Counted from the first letter of the stretch, positions 1 through 5,661 are shown. The stretch is 7,138 bases of DNA from CAZKUN01 sp964555935 (GCA_964555935.1 CAZKUN010000364.1:1-7138); one strand, 5' to 3'. Numbers and translations: made by a program. Notes: generated by a model from the sequence alone, not told the origin.

Positions 1-2
1 TG

Positions 3-47
3 TGGAAGAAGGGCTTGGCGGTCGACGATGACCGCGCCGAAGAATAG
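3..47 (+). CDS. Possible C-terminal tail of an upstream gene (partial)
   Basis: The third forward frame is open from the window edge and reads WKKGLAVDDDRAEE before a TAG at 45-47. A short, charged, acidic tail like this is plausible as the end of a protein, and its stop lies about 60 bases before the well-supported start of the next gene. Fourteen codons are too few to name a family. The second frame also ends early (TGA at 29-31) and the first stays open into the next gene, so the assignment rests only on composition and spacing. No function is proposed. Confidence 0.3.
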   Translation, partial: WKKGLAVDDDRAEE

Positions 48-91
48 GGCAATGCACGCGCAATCGACGGCAGTCCATCAGGCGTCCTCCT

Positions 92-98
92 GGGAGGG
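92..98 (+). promoter_or_regulatory. Ribosome binding site that decides the FecR-protein start
   Basis: GGGAGGG lies 10 bases before the ATG at 109. That ATG is followed at once by a basic N-terminus and a hydrophobic signal peptide. The earlier in-frame ATGs at 28 and 52 have no comparable site and would put about 27 or 19 residues in front of the signal peptide, so 109 is preferred. Confidence 0.6.
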
Positions 99-108
99 TT
101 CGCTGAAC

Positions 109-1806
109 ATGGTCACTCGGTCCACGCGCTATATCCTTCCCGTCGCGGTAGCGGCGGCAATTCTCATTTCCCTCGCCGGCGTAGCGGTAGCTCAGACCGG
201 CACTCAGGTCAAGATTGTCGGCGTGGTCCTCTCGGTCAAGCACCGAGCCGGGCCGGCCGGCGCGTTTGTCACCAGCAAGATAGGTTCGTTGCTACCTCCA
301 GGCAGCCGCGTCCAGACCGGCGCTCGCAGCAAGTGCGCCCTCAAGTTCCCAAACGGTGCCGTGATCCGCATGGACGAGCGCAGCGACCTCGTCATCCAGA
401 GCGTCTCCGACACCTCCACGCAACTCAACTCCGGGCAGATCTGGGCCAAGGTCATCTCAGGAACGACCGCGAGAGTTCAGGGCTCAAGCGGCGTCGCGGT
501 CGTCAAGGGTACGGAGTGGACCTTCAAGGACGAGTCCATCACCTGCTACGATGGCGCGGTGTCGTATGAGGTCGGCAACGAGGCGACCGACGTCCCCATC
601 GGCTATGAGGGCTACATCGACAAGGATGGCAATGTCCGCGTGCGGACGGCCCCGGGGCGCAACTACCCGGGCGCGGACCTCAACCAATGGTTCGGTGGCA
701 TGCCTAGCGGCGTCACATCTCTGGTGACACCCGGCGCGACCGCGGGGACCATCCGCAAAGACGCGGACATCTCCATCGACCGAGCCATCACCTCCGCTGT
801 CACTCCTCGCCACGGCGCGGTCAGCGTCGTCATCATGGACGCCGGAGCATCCCTGGAGAGCGCCCAGATGCGCGCCGGCGCCATCGGCGATCCGCTCGCC
901 AGCGCCCAGTGGGGCAACTTCCCCGGCGTCGATCAGAACACGCTCGCGCCTCTTTACCTCTCCCGTCCCGGGACGGGCTGGGGAGGCGTCCGGATGGGTT
1001 CGGCTAGCCTGGCGCAGTCGCCACAGCTTCCCGACCGCCAGTACCTCTTCGGCCCATATACCCTCGCCGACGCCTTCGCGTATGTCGGCGCCGGCGGCAG
1101 CACCTACGGGCTTCGCGTCCGCCCACACATCGTGTGGAAGGACGTATACGTCGAGGTCGGCGCGACGACGCGCACGTCGAGTTGGTACGGTGACGGCACC
1201 GACATCACGGAGGCCTTCGCCCAGCTCAAACAGGACTGGGGCGCCGTGACGATCGGGCGCCAGCGCTTCCTCGAAGGCCCCGTCAACAACAGCCGTCTGG
1301 GTTCGCTCCTCACCTTCGAGACGGGCGATGCTGCGCGGCTGCAGACCGATATCGGCAAGCTCAGCGTCGACTTCGCGTACGTGCATAAGATGTCACCGAT
1401 CATTAAGCCTACTTCGCAGGGCTTCTACGGCCGCGTCCAGTGCCCCGTGGCCGACGGCACGGTGGGCGCCAACATCGTCACTCAAGAGGGCACGAGCGGC
1501 GCCGGCTACAGCGTCGACGCGGCAATACCCGTAGTTGAGGGCAAGTTGGATCTCTACGGCGAGTGGGGACGCGATGCCTTCGACCGAGACCTCTACACGG
1601 TCGGGGCGTACTTCCCGAGCCTATACCAGTCCCAAGACATCGACCTGTTCGTCGAATATGCTGACCGCGATGGGCTCCCCAACCTCGCGTCCGCGCGCGT
1701 CTACAAGCACTTCAACGAGGACCTGACCGGCGTCTTCACCGTCGACAAGCTGTCGGGCGACAGCGTCAACTTCGGCGCCGGTGTCATCTGGCGCTTCGGC
1801 GACTAG
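109..1806 (+). CDS. Exported FecR-domain protein with predicted C-terminal outer-membrane beta-barrel
   Basis: This 565-residue protein is probably exported and placed in the outer membrane. Residues 1-28 form a signal peptide: Arg/Thr-rich start, hydrophobic core, and a likely AVA|QT cleavage site at 28/29. Residues about 35-165 match the FecR domain pattern: a G-x-x-V-x-TG segment, then a beta-rich F-P-N-G-x-x-I-R-M stretch, ending near 132-137 in V-K-G-T-E-W, the usual 'GTEF'-like signature. From about residue 310 onward the sequence alternates polar and hydrophobic/aromatic residues with G-R-Q and Y-G-E-W-type strands. It closes with GAGVIWRFGD, which resembles a terminal strand of an outer-membrane barrel. 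Classical FecR is an inner-membrane anti-sigma/signal transducer; here there is no internal transmembrane helix and no neighbouring sigma factor, so a structural or sensory envelope role is more likely. The FecR call is firm; the barrel is inferred from sequence texture. The next gene (+) starts 118 bases downstream. Confidence 0.8.
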   Translation: MVTRSTRYILPVAVAAAILISLAGVAVAQTGTQVKIVGVVLSVKHRAGPAGAFVTSKIGSLLPPGSRVQTGARSKCALKFPNGAVIRMDERSDLVIQSVSDTSTQLNSGQIWAKVISGTTARVQGSSGVAVVKGTEWTFKDESITCYDGAVSYEVGNEATDVPIGYEGYIDKDGNVRVRTAPGRNYPGADLNQWFGGMPSGVTSLVTPGATAGTIRKDADISIDRAITSAVTPRHGAVSVVIMDAGASLESAQMRAGAIGDPLASAQWGNFPGVDQNTLAPLYLSRPGTGWGGVRMGSASLAQSPQLPDRQYLFGPYTLADAFAYVGAGGSTYGLRVRPHIVWKDVYVEVGATTRTSSWYGDGTDITEAFAQLKQDWGAVTIGRQRFLEGPVNNSRLGSLLTFETGDAARLQTDIGKLSVDFAYVHKMSPIIKPTSQGFYGRVQCPVADGTVGANIVTQEGTSGAGYSVDAAIPVVEGKLDLYGEWGRDAFDRDLYTVGAYFPSLYQSQDIDLFVEYADRDGLPNLASARVYKHFNEDLTGVFTVDKLSGDSVNFGAGVIWRFGD

Positions 1807-1815
1807 AAGCCGTCC

Positions 1816-1839
1816 CGTGGGTCAGGCGTCTCGCCTGAC
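1816..1839 (+). repeat. CGTGG-led triloop hairpin (member 1 of an intergenic hairpin family)
   Basis: Perfect 8-bp stem GTCAGGCG (1821-1828) / CGCCTGAC (1832-1839) around a TCT loop, directly preceded by CGTGG (1816-1820). It starts 9 bases after the FecR-protein stop. It could act as a terminator or transcript-end stabiliser, but no T-run follows (the next bases are GCCGCCCGCCCC). Similar CGTAG-led elements occur at 3364, 5431 and 5558. Confidence 0.6.
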
Positions 1840-1854
1840 GCCGCCCGCCCCGTA

Positions 1855-1875
1855 CGACGATCGTCCCGATCGTCG
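1855..1875. repeat. Perfect 9-bp hairpin with TCC loop
   Basis: CGACGATCG (1855-1863) and CGATCGTCG (1867-1875) are exact reverse complements around TCC. It sits 15 bases after the preceding hairpin and about 37 bases before the ribosome binding site of the lipoprotein gene. It could be part of a terminator pair, an operator, or a 5' leader structure. No poly-T follows. Confidence 0.5.
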
Positions 1876-1911
1876 GTGCCGAAGGTACGCCGACTCACTT
1901 ACACGCACCAC

Positions 1912-1918
1912 AGGAGGG
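1912..1918 (+). promoter_or_regulatory. Ribosome binding site of the lipoprotein gene
   Basis: AGGAGGG, six bases before the ATG at 1925, is close to the ideal Shine-Dalgarno sequence and fixes the start directly ahead of a lipoprotein signal peptide. Confidence 0.7.
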
Positions 1919-1924
1919 TGAACG

Positions 1925-3337
1925 ATGCGCCGACGCGATTTTCTGGCCGCAATCGGCTGCCTCGTTGTTCTGATCACCATCTCGGGCTGTGGCGGCGGCA
2001 GCGCCACCAACCCCGCGGGCCCCGGACAGGGCGGCATCAACGTCGCCGTCGTCTTCCCGGACGCGACATCCGACGCCCCAGCGATCATACCATCACACGC
2101 TGAGAGCGTTGTCGTCAGCGTGACAACTCAGTCGAACTGCAGCGTCTGTGTCGCGCATATCGCCTCGCAGGCGGCCGATGTCCCCTCCGGACTGGTCACC
2201 ATCAACAAGCCGGCCGGTGGCGGCGTCGCGCGAGCCACTATCGGCGGACTCGACCCGGGCACCTACCATGTCTCCGCCTCGGCTCATTCCGCGGCTGACG
2301 GCGGCGGAGACACGATCGCGACCGCCCACGTAACGACGACCGTGCGCTCGGGACAGACCACAGACGTACCCATGACCCTCGTCCAGACGGTCGCTCAGGT
2401 GCTGGTCTCGCCGCCGAAGGTGGTCATGCTGCCGGGCGAACAGGCTCAGCTCGCGATCGAGGTCAAAGACCCAACCGGCGCCACCATCATCGGCGCGTCT
2501 CTCGACGTCACGAGCAGCGTCACCGGCGTCGCGACGACCACAGCGACCGGTCAACTCCACGCGGTCAACCTCGGCCAGACAACGGTCACCGTCCGACACG
2601 CCGCATCTGGGAACCAGGCGACCTCAACCGTGCATGTTGTGTCGGCGCGCGTCGCTCGCGTCGTCGTAACCTCCGACCTGCCGGCAACCGCGCCCGGACA
2701 CCCCGTGCCGTTCATGGCCACTGCCCTCAACGGCCAGGACAACCCCGTTGCATTGCAGTTCGACTGGCGCGTTGACCCCACGTCCGCCGGGAGCATCGAC
2801 GCAAATGGCCTCTTCACCCCGGCCAACGTCGGAGTGGCGCGGATCTTCGCCGAAGAGGTGATCAGCGACGTGGAAGGCAGCGCGACCATCCGCGTTACCG
2901 ATTGGGTCGTCGTGCTCGACTGGACATCAGGTGACGACCTCGACCTCCACGTCTTCGACAGCACTCAGACTAAGCAGGCCTACTACGGCCAGCCAGTCGC
3001 CCCGCAAGGCGAGTTGCTGGCCGATTCCACGCGCGCGCCAGGGCTTGAGATCTTCGCCGGCGCATCGGGAGTCCAAGGGGTGTTCCCGGTCGGCGTGAAC
3101 TACTTCCGGGGTAAGGGCAATATCTCCGGCACGGCCAGACTGTTCGCCTCAGGCCAAGCGCCGGTCATCCAACCCTTCCAGCTCTCCAGGGAAAACAACG
3201 ACGGCGGCTACCCGGTCACGAACCCAACTCCATCGTGGGCGCGCCCATTCGATGTCGTCGTCGGAGCCGGTGGCGTGTCGTCTCAGACCGCCGACACGTC
3301 GATAGCGCTCGGCCCGCCGCCCGGCCAAGCCAAGTAG
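1925..3337 (+). CDS. Lipoprotein with Ig-like repeats and a C-terminal D-L-D-L-H-V domain
   Basis: A 470-residue predicted lipoprotein. MRRRDFLAAIGC begins a short signal peptide ending in the lipobox I-S-G-C, with Cys22 as the lipidated residue. Gly at +2 gives no inner-membrane retention signal, so outer-membrane or surface placement is likely. A Gly/Pro/Ser linker (23-37) leads to a beta domain (about 38-150) ending in L-D-P-G-T-Y-H-V. It carries C-S-V-C at 72-75, the only cysteines in the mature protein besides the lipidated one. Residues about 155-240 and 243-325 look like bacterial Ig-like (BIg2-type) modules: L-P-G-E-Q-A-Q-L, then G-x-T-T-V-T-V; and the second contains I-D-A-N-G-L-F-T-P-A. 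From about 328 onward, V-V-L-D-W-T-S-G-D-D-L-D-L-H-V opens a domain like those in YfaP/DUF2135-type proteins, possibly metal-binding. Such proteins usually serve as surface or matrix scaffolds; the ligand cannot be read from sequence. It lies in the same direction as the FecR-barrel gene, and a joint envelope role is inferred. Confidence 0.75.
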   Translation: MRRRDFLAAIGCLVVLITISGCGGGSATNPAGPGQGGINVAVVFPDATSDAPAIIPSHAESVVVSVTTQSNCSVCVAHIASQAADVPSGLVTINKPAGGGVARATIGGLDPGTYHVSASAHSAADGGGDTIATAHVTTTVRSGQTTDVPMTLVQTVAQVLVSPPKVVMLPGEQAQLAIEVKDPTGATIIGASLDVTSSVTGVATTTATGQLHAVNLGQTTVTVRHAASGNQATSTVHVVSARVARVVVTSDLPATAPGHPVPFMATALNGQDNPVALQFDWRVDPTSAGSIDANGLFTPANVGVARIFAEEVISDVEGSATIRVTDWVVVLDWTSGDDLDLHVFDSTQTKQAYYGQPVAPQGELLADSTRAPGLEIFAGASGVQGVFPVGVNYFRGKGNISGTARLFASGQAPVIQPFQLSRENNDGGYPVTNPTPSWARPFDVVVGAGGVSSQTADTSIALGPPPGQAK

Positions 3338-3363
3338 CGGGAGCATCCGTACTCACGCGCCGT

Positions 3364-3400
3364 CGTAGGTCGGATCTCCAGGGAAACTCCGCGAGTTTCC
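3364..3400. repeat. CGTAG-led half element followed by a GGAAACTC hairpin
   Basis: CGTAG (3364-3368) followed by GTCGGATCTCC looks like the left arm and loop of the CGTAG-led hairpin family, with the right arm missing. It runs into a perfect 8-bp hairpin: GGAAACTC (3382-3389), loop CGC, GAGTTTCC (3393-3400). The 11-mer GCCGTCGTAGG at 3359-3369 recurs exactly at 5553-5563, and GGGAAACTC recurs at 5496-5504. It lies 27 bases after the lipoprotein stop. Confidence 0.5.
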
Positions 3401-3442
3401 GCGACAGGCTCGGCGGATCACGTCGCCAACAACCACCAGAAC

Positions 3443-3481
3443 TGAAGGCGGGCCATGGCTACCAGCCATGGCCCGCCTTCA
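3443..3481. terminator. Bidirectional terminator-like hairpin between convergent genes
   Basis: A perfect 18-bp stem, TGAAGGCGGGCCATGGCT (3443-3460), pairs with its exact reverse complement (3464-3481) across a three-base ACC loop. It lies between the stop of the plus-strand lipoprotein gene (3337) and the stop of the minus-strand ferredoxin gene (3510), the expected place for a shared terminator. Only short T-runs flank it (AATTTACGTT on the plus side), so it is not a textbook intrinsic terminator. Its strength and position still make termination or mRNA 3'-end protection the best reading. Confidence 0.7.
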
Positions 3482-3509
3482 ATTTACGTTACCCATACGA
3501 CTGGCCCAC

Positions 3510-3695
3510 CTACTCCATCGTTATGGCTTCGACTGGGCAGTCGTCGGCGGCTTCCTGAATGACATCATCAGGATCGCCGTCCGCCTTGATAACTGTCGCC
3601 ACGCCGTCATCGTTCATCGCGAACGTGTTCGGAGCGGTTCCGCAGCAAAGCTCACATCCGGTACAGGTGTCAGCGTCCACTACTGGCTTGGCCAC
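3510..3695 (-). CDS. Single-cluster [4Fe-4S] ferredoxin
   Basis: A small acidic electron carrier, 61 residues from the preferred start. The cluster motif is C-T-G-C-E-L-C followed about 35 residues later by C-P-V-E-A-I; the four ligands are Cys11, Cys14, Cys17 and Cys53. An extra Cys18 directly follows the third ligand. The lack of a second CxxCxxCxxxCP set makes this the monocluster type (60-70 residues), cytoplasmic, passing low-potential electrons to an unknown partner. Start choice: the frame also allows GTG at 3704 or ATG at 3701, but a clear GAGGTGA at 3707-3701 overlaps both and sits five bases before GTG at 3695. That start gives M-A-K-P-V-V-D, typical of this family's N-terminus. The gene is 98 bases downstream of an amidohydrolase gene on the same strand and ends 28 bases before a strong hairpin. 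No oxidoreductase partner is visible, so the link to the amidohydrolases is unproven. Confidence 0.92.
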   Translation of the reverse strand: MAKPVVDADTCTGCELCCGTAPNTFAMNDDGVATVIKADGDPDDVIQEAADDCPVEAITME

Positions 3696-3700
3696 GTTCA

Positions 3701-3707
3701 TCACCTC
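3701..3707 (-). promoter_or_regulatory. Ribosome binding site that decides the ferredoxin start
   Basis: On the minus strand GAGGTGA is followed by TGAAC and GTG. The site overlaps the upstream ATG/GTG candidates, which leaves GTG at 3695-3693 as the start with normal spacing. Confidence 0.6.
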
Positions 3708-3726
3708 ATCAGAGAATTAGCTCACA

Positions 3727-3746
3727 GCGGGGGTACGCTTCCCCGC
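3727..3746. other. Small GC hairpin between the amidohydrolase and ferredoxin genes
   Basis: GCGGGG (3727-3732) pairs with CCCCGC (3741-3746) around an 8-base loop, in the 98-base gap between two minus-strand genes. It could be a weak terminator, a processing site or an attenuator ahead of the ferredoxin. No T-run follows on the minus strand, and a 6-bp stem can occur by chance. Confidence 0.25.
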
Positions 3747-3793
3747 CCAGGCACAATGACCTTCAACATCGAAAACTATAGACCGTTCCCCAC

Positions 3794-4600
3794 TCAGAGC
3801 CCGAAAATCGCCTTCGCGTTGAGTCCCAGGATCTTACGCTTCTCATCATCACTCAGCCGAGCCATCAGCACCCGTCCCAGCCCCGGCGCCGCGTCGATGA
3901 ACGGTATGTCCGTGCCGAAGAGAATCCGGTCGGCTCCGACGCGATTGACCATCGTCTCAATCGCCATGTAGACCAGGATCGACCCCGTCAGGTCGAGATG
4001 CACGTTCTCGCGCCGCTTCGCCTCCGTGCACGACTCATCGATCATCGGCCAGCCGCTCGCCGAGTGCCCGATGATGAACGCGACGTTCGGCATGTCCGCC
4101 GCCATTGACGACAGCAGCGTCACGCCGGCCTGAGCATCGCCCGCCCACGAATGCGACAGAATCGGCGTCGAATACTCGCGCGCATACTCGAACATCGGCG
4201 CGTAGCCCGGCCCGTTGACCTTATACCCGTGCAGCGACGGATGGATCTTGAAGCCCTTGATCCCGCCGTTGTCGTGCCAGTGCGAGATCTCCTCACGCAC
4301 CTCGGCTTCGGGATAGTTCGGGTTGATCGTCACGTACGGGACGAACCGCCCCGGGAACTGGGCCGCCGCATCCGCCACTTCGCGGTTCCCCTCCCGGTAC
4401 CCCGGCCCGATCGCAATATGCGGGCTGCTGATGCAGATGTCGAACCCAAGTTGGTCCATCCGCTCGACCATTCCACCCGCATCGTTGTAGGGGATGTTGA
4501 AGTTGTGCCACGGCCCCATGTGCGCGTGGGCGTCGATGATGAGTTCGCCGTCGAGCGTCTCGCCCAGTTGACATTTCTCGAGAAATTCACACGCTGCCAT
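3794..4600 (-). CDS. Amidohydrolase (Amidohydro_2 superfamily) with complete metal site
   Basis: A 268-residue TIM-barrel metal-dependent hydrolase or decarboxylase of the ACMSD-like Amidohydro_2 group, predicted cytoplasmic (no signal peptide). The expected metal and catalytic residues are present: I-I-D-A-H-A-H-M-G (His25, His27), I-L-S-H-S-W (His150), I-I-G-H-S-A-S-G-W (His179), and L-F-G-T-D-I-P (Asp231). A K-G-F-K-I-H-P segment (Lys118, His120) lies on the strand before His150. It closes with the usual I-L-G-L-N-A-K-A-I-F-G-L helix. The length is at the short end for the family. The ATG at 4600 is chosen over an upstream in-frame codon at 4672 because GGGGAGGTG (4616-4608) is 7 bases before it; the longer form would overlap the preceding gene by 71 bases. 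The upstream paralogue ends one base before this start, so the two are almost surely co-translated. The substrate cannot be inferred; a small carboxylate or lactone is typical for the family. Confidence 0.88.
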   Translation of the reverse strand: MAACEFLEKCQLGETLDGELIIDAHAHMGPWHNFNIPYNDAGGMVERMDQLGFDICISSPHIAIGPGYREGNREVADAAAQFPGRFVPYVTINPNYPEAEVREEISHWHDNGGIKGFKIHPSLHGYKVNGPGYAPMFEYAREYSTPILSHSWAGDAQAGVTLLSSMAADMPNVAFIIGHSASGWPMIDESCTEAKRRENVHLDLTGSILVYMAIETMVNRVGADRILFGTDIPFIDAAPGLGRVLMARLSDDEKRKILGLNAKAIFGL

Positions 4601-4601
4601 G

Positions 4602-5348
4602 CTACCGCACCTCCCCGAGCAGTTTGCTGAGGTTCCCACCTGCAATGAGCTGTTTCTCCTCGTCGGAGACATTGGCGTAAGTCACCATCGAGATCGACCC
4701 ACCCACCTCAAGTTCCGGCAAGTTCGTCCCGAAGATCAGCCGCTCCGCGCCGAAGCGCTCGCAGACGGCCTCGATCCCCCGGTGCGGCCCGTATGTTCCG
4801 CTCTCGACGTGCAGGTTGCCGTACCTCTCAAGCAGCGGGTACATGTACCGATCCACGCGATAGTAAACGCCCAGCACGATGAAGTTCACGGCCGGATACT
4901 GCGCCAGCAGCGTCCCCAACTGGCCCCAGTCCGTCTCGCCGATATGCACGAGCACCGGCACGTGCTCCTCGCCCAGCGCATCCAGCAGAGGCCCCACCGT
5001 ATCATCGTTCAGCAGATACTGATGCTCCTTCGGAAACAGCCTCACCGCCCCACCAACTTCAGCGATCGCCTTCGCCCACTCCCGCGGCGGCGGAAGCTCC
5101 CTCGTCGCCGGCGGCAGCGCCGCGAGGCACGGGCTGATCCGCTCCTCATTGGCCGCCACCCCGAGCATCGCATTGTTGCCTTCCACCGCATCCCATTCCA
5201 GCGACCATGCGTGCCGGACAAGCGCGCGCTCAATGCCGGCCCGATCCATCTCCGCCAGCAGTTCGGGCACTTCCATGAACTGCTCTTCTCTTGGAATCGA
5301 GCTACGACCGATCCGCACATTACAGTCAAACAGCGGCAGTTTTCCCAC
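4602..5348 (-). CDS. Degenerate amidohydrolase-like protein (likely pseudoenzyme)
   Basis: A 248-residue TIM-barrel protein clearly related to the next gene, but with the metal site dismantled. F-D-C-N-V-R-I-G replaces D-x-H-x-H-x-G, so the two histidines become Asn10 and Arg12. The first barrel histidine survives in V-L-V-H-I-G (His135). The next falls in F-I-V-L-G-V-Y-Y, where Gly160 takes its place. The catalytic Asp is Asn209 in I-F-G-T-N-L-P. The C-terminal helix I-A-G-G-N-L-S-K-L-L-G is typical of the family, so the fold is probably intact. There is no frameshift or internal stop, so it is not a pseudogene. Translation starts at GTG (5348) with AGGAGG (5362-5357) eight bases upstream. 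The stop is one base from the start of the intact paralogue. A regulatory or heterodimer partner, or a different chemistry, is inferred. Confidence 0.85.
   Translation of the reverse strand: MGKLPLFDCNVRIGRSSIPREEQFMEVPELLAEMDRAGIERALVRHAWSLEWDAVEGNNAMLGVAANEERISPCLAALPPATRELPPPREWAKAIAEVGGAVRLFPKEHQYLLNDDTVGPLLDALGEEHVPVLVHIGETDWGQLGTLLAQYPAVNFIVLGVYYRVDRYMYPLLERYGNLHVESGTYGPHRGIEAVCERFGAERLIFGTNLPELEVGGSISMVTYANVSDEEKQLIAGGNLSKLLGEVR
4608..4616 (-). promoter_or_regulatory. Ribosome binding site of the intact amidohydrolase
   Basis: GGGGAGGTG on the minus strand lies inside the last codons of the preceding gene, seven bases before ATG at 4600. It fixes that start and supports translational coupling of the two amidohydrolase genes. 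Confidence 0.6.
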
Positions 5349-5356
5349 TCAGAGAG

Positions 5357-5362
5357 CCTCCT
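5357..5362 (-). promoter_or_regulatory. Ribosome binding site for the GTG-started amidohydrolase-like gene
   Basis: AGGAGG on the minus strand, eight bases before GTG at 5348. It decides for a GTG start; the next in-frame ATG would remove the first beta-strand of the barrel. Confidence 0.65.
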
Positions 5363-5430
5363 GATCTCGCAACGGTTCGACCAGTCGCTCCGCCTTTCCG
5401 CACGCGCCCCGTTTCACCTCCCAATGATCG

Positions 5431-5455
5431 CGTAGCAACGGGGCTCCCGCCCCGT
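5431..5455. repeat. CGTAG-led hairpin (family member)
   Basis: CGTAG at 5431-5435, then a perfect stem ACGGGGC (5438-5444) / GCCCCGT (5449-5455) around TCCC. It shares the leader and pyrimidine loop with the elements at 1816, 3364 and 5558, while the stem sequence differs. Confidence 0.5.
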
Positions 5456-5495
5456 CGAGCGCCGTCCCTCTCTTCACTCCCATCCCCACGTGCAA

Positions 5496-5519
5496 GGGAA
5501 ACTCGCAGTGTGAGTTGCC
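5496..5519. repeat. GGGAAACTC hairpin, second copy
   Basis: GGAAACTC (5497-5504) pairs with GAGTTGCC (5512-5519) with one mismatch. It is a looser copy of the perfect GGAAACTC hairpin at 3382-3400. A further small stem, GGGCA/TGCCC with loop GCT, follows at 5521-5533. Confidence 0.4.
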
Positions 5520-5552
5520 GGGGCAGCTTGCCCGTGGAAGAACCGGCCTCTC

Positions 5553-5581
5553 GCCGTCGTAGGACCGGCGTCCCGCCTGTC
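5553..5581. repeat. GCCGTCGTAGG-led hairpin (family member)
   Basis: GCCGTCGTAGG (5553-5563) is an exact repeat of 3359-3369. It leads into GACCGGCG (5563-5570), loop TCC, CGCCTGTC (5574-5581), an 8-bp stem with one mismatch at 5566/5578. The layout matches the perfect hairpin at 1816-1839. Confidence 0.5.
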
Positions 5582-5614
5582 GCCGTCTCTCCTCACTCCC
5601 ACCCTCTCCCACCT

Positions 5615-5661
5615 GTGTCGGACACCTGTTTTGCCGCCGTCGCAAAACGGGTGTCTGACAC
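5615..5661. repeat. REP-like long palindrome with self-palindromic arms
   Basis: A 20-bp stem (5615-5634 with 5642-5661) around a 7-base loop CGCCGTC; 18 pairs are Watson-Crick and two are G-T. Each arm also contains its own palindrome: GTGTCGGACAC (5615-5625) and GTGTCTGACAC (5651-5661). GTGTCNGACAC followed by a T- or A-run resembles REP-type intergenic palindromes known from several bacteria and often spread by RAYT (Y1-type) transposases. It starts about 150 bases before the sulfatase start. It could also end transcripts or stabilise 3' ends. Confidence 0.6.

Noticed and set aside
28..108. Longer N-terminus for the FecR-domain protein, starting at 28 or 52
   Set aside because: It would bury the signal peptide behind extra residues, and neither ATG has a good ribosome site, while the ATG at 109 does.
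484..1386. 300-codon open frame on the minus strand across the FecR-barrel gene
   Set aside because: It has no recognisable domain, is rich in Arg/Ala/Asp as expected for an antisense frame of GC-rich coding DNA, and lies wholly inside a well-supported plus-strand gene.
3775..3780. TATAGT on the minus strand as a -10 box for the ferredoxin gene
   Set aside because: No acceptable -35 element lies 16-18 bases upstream, and the hexamer is a common chance match.
3468..3971. 167-codon plus-strand frame across the ferredoxin and amidohydrolase end
   Set aside because: It runs antisense to the ferredoxin cluster motif and the amidohydrolase C-terminus, starts inside the terminator hairpin, and has no recognisable features.
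5438..5661. CRISPR array in the palindrome-rich gap
   Set aside because: The palindromes differ in sequence and spacing. There are no identical repeats with regular unique spacers and no cas gene.
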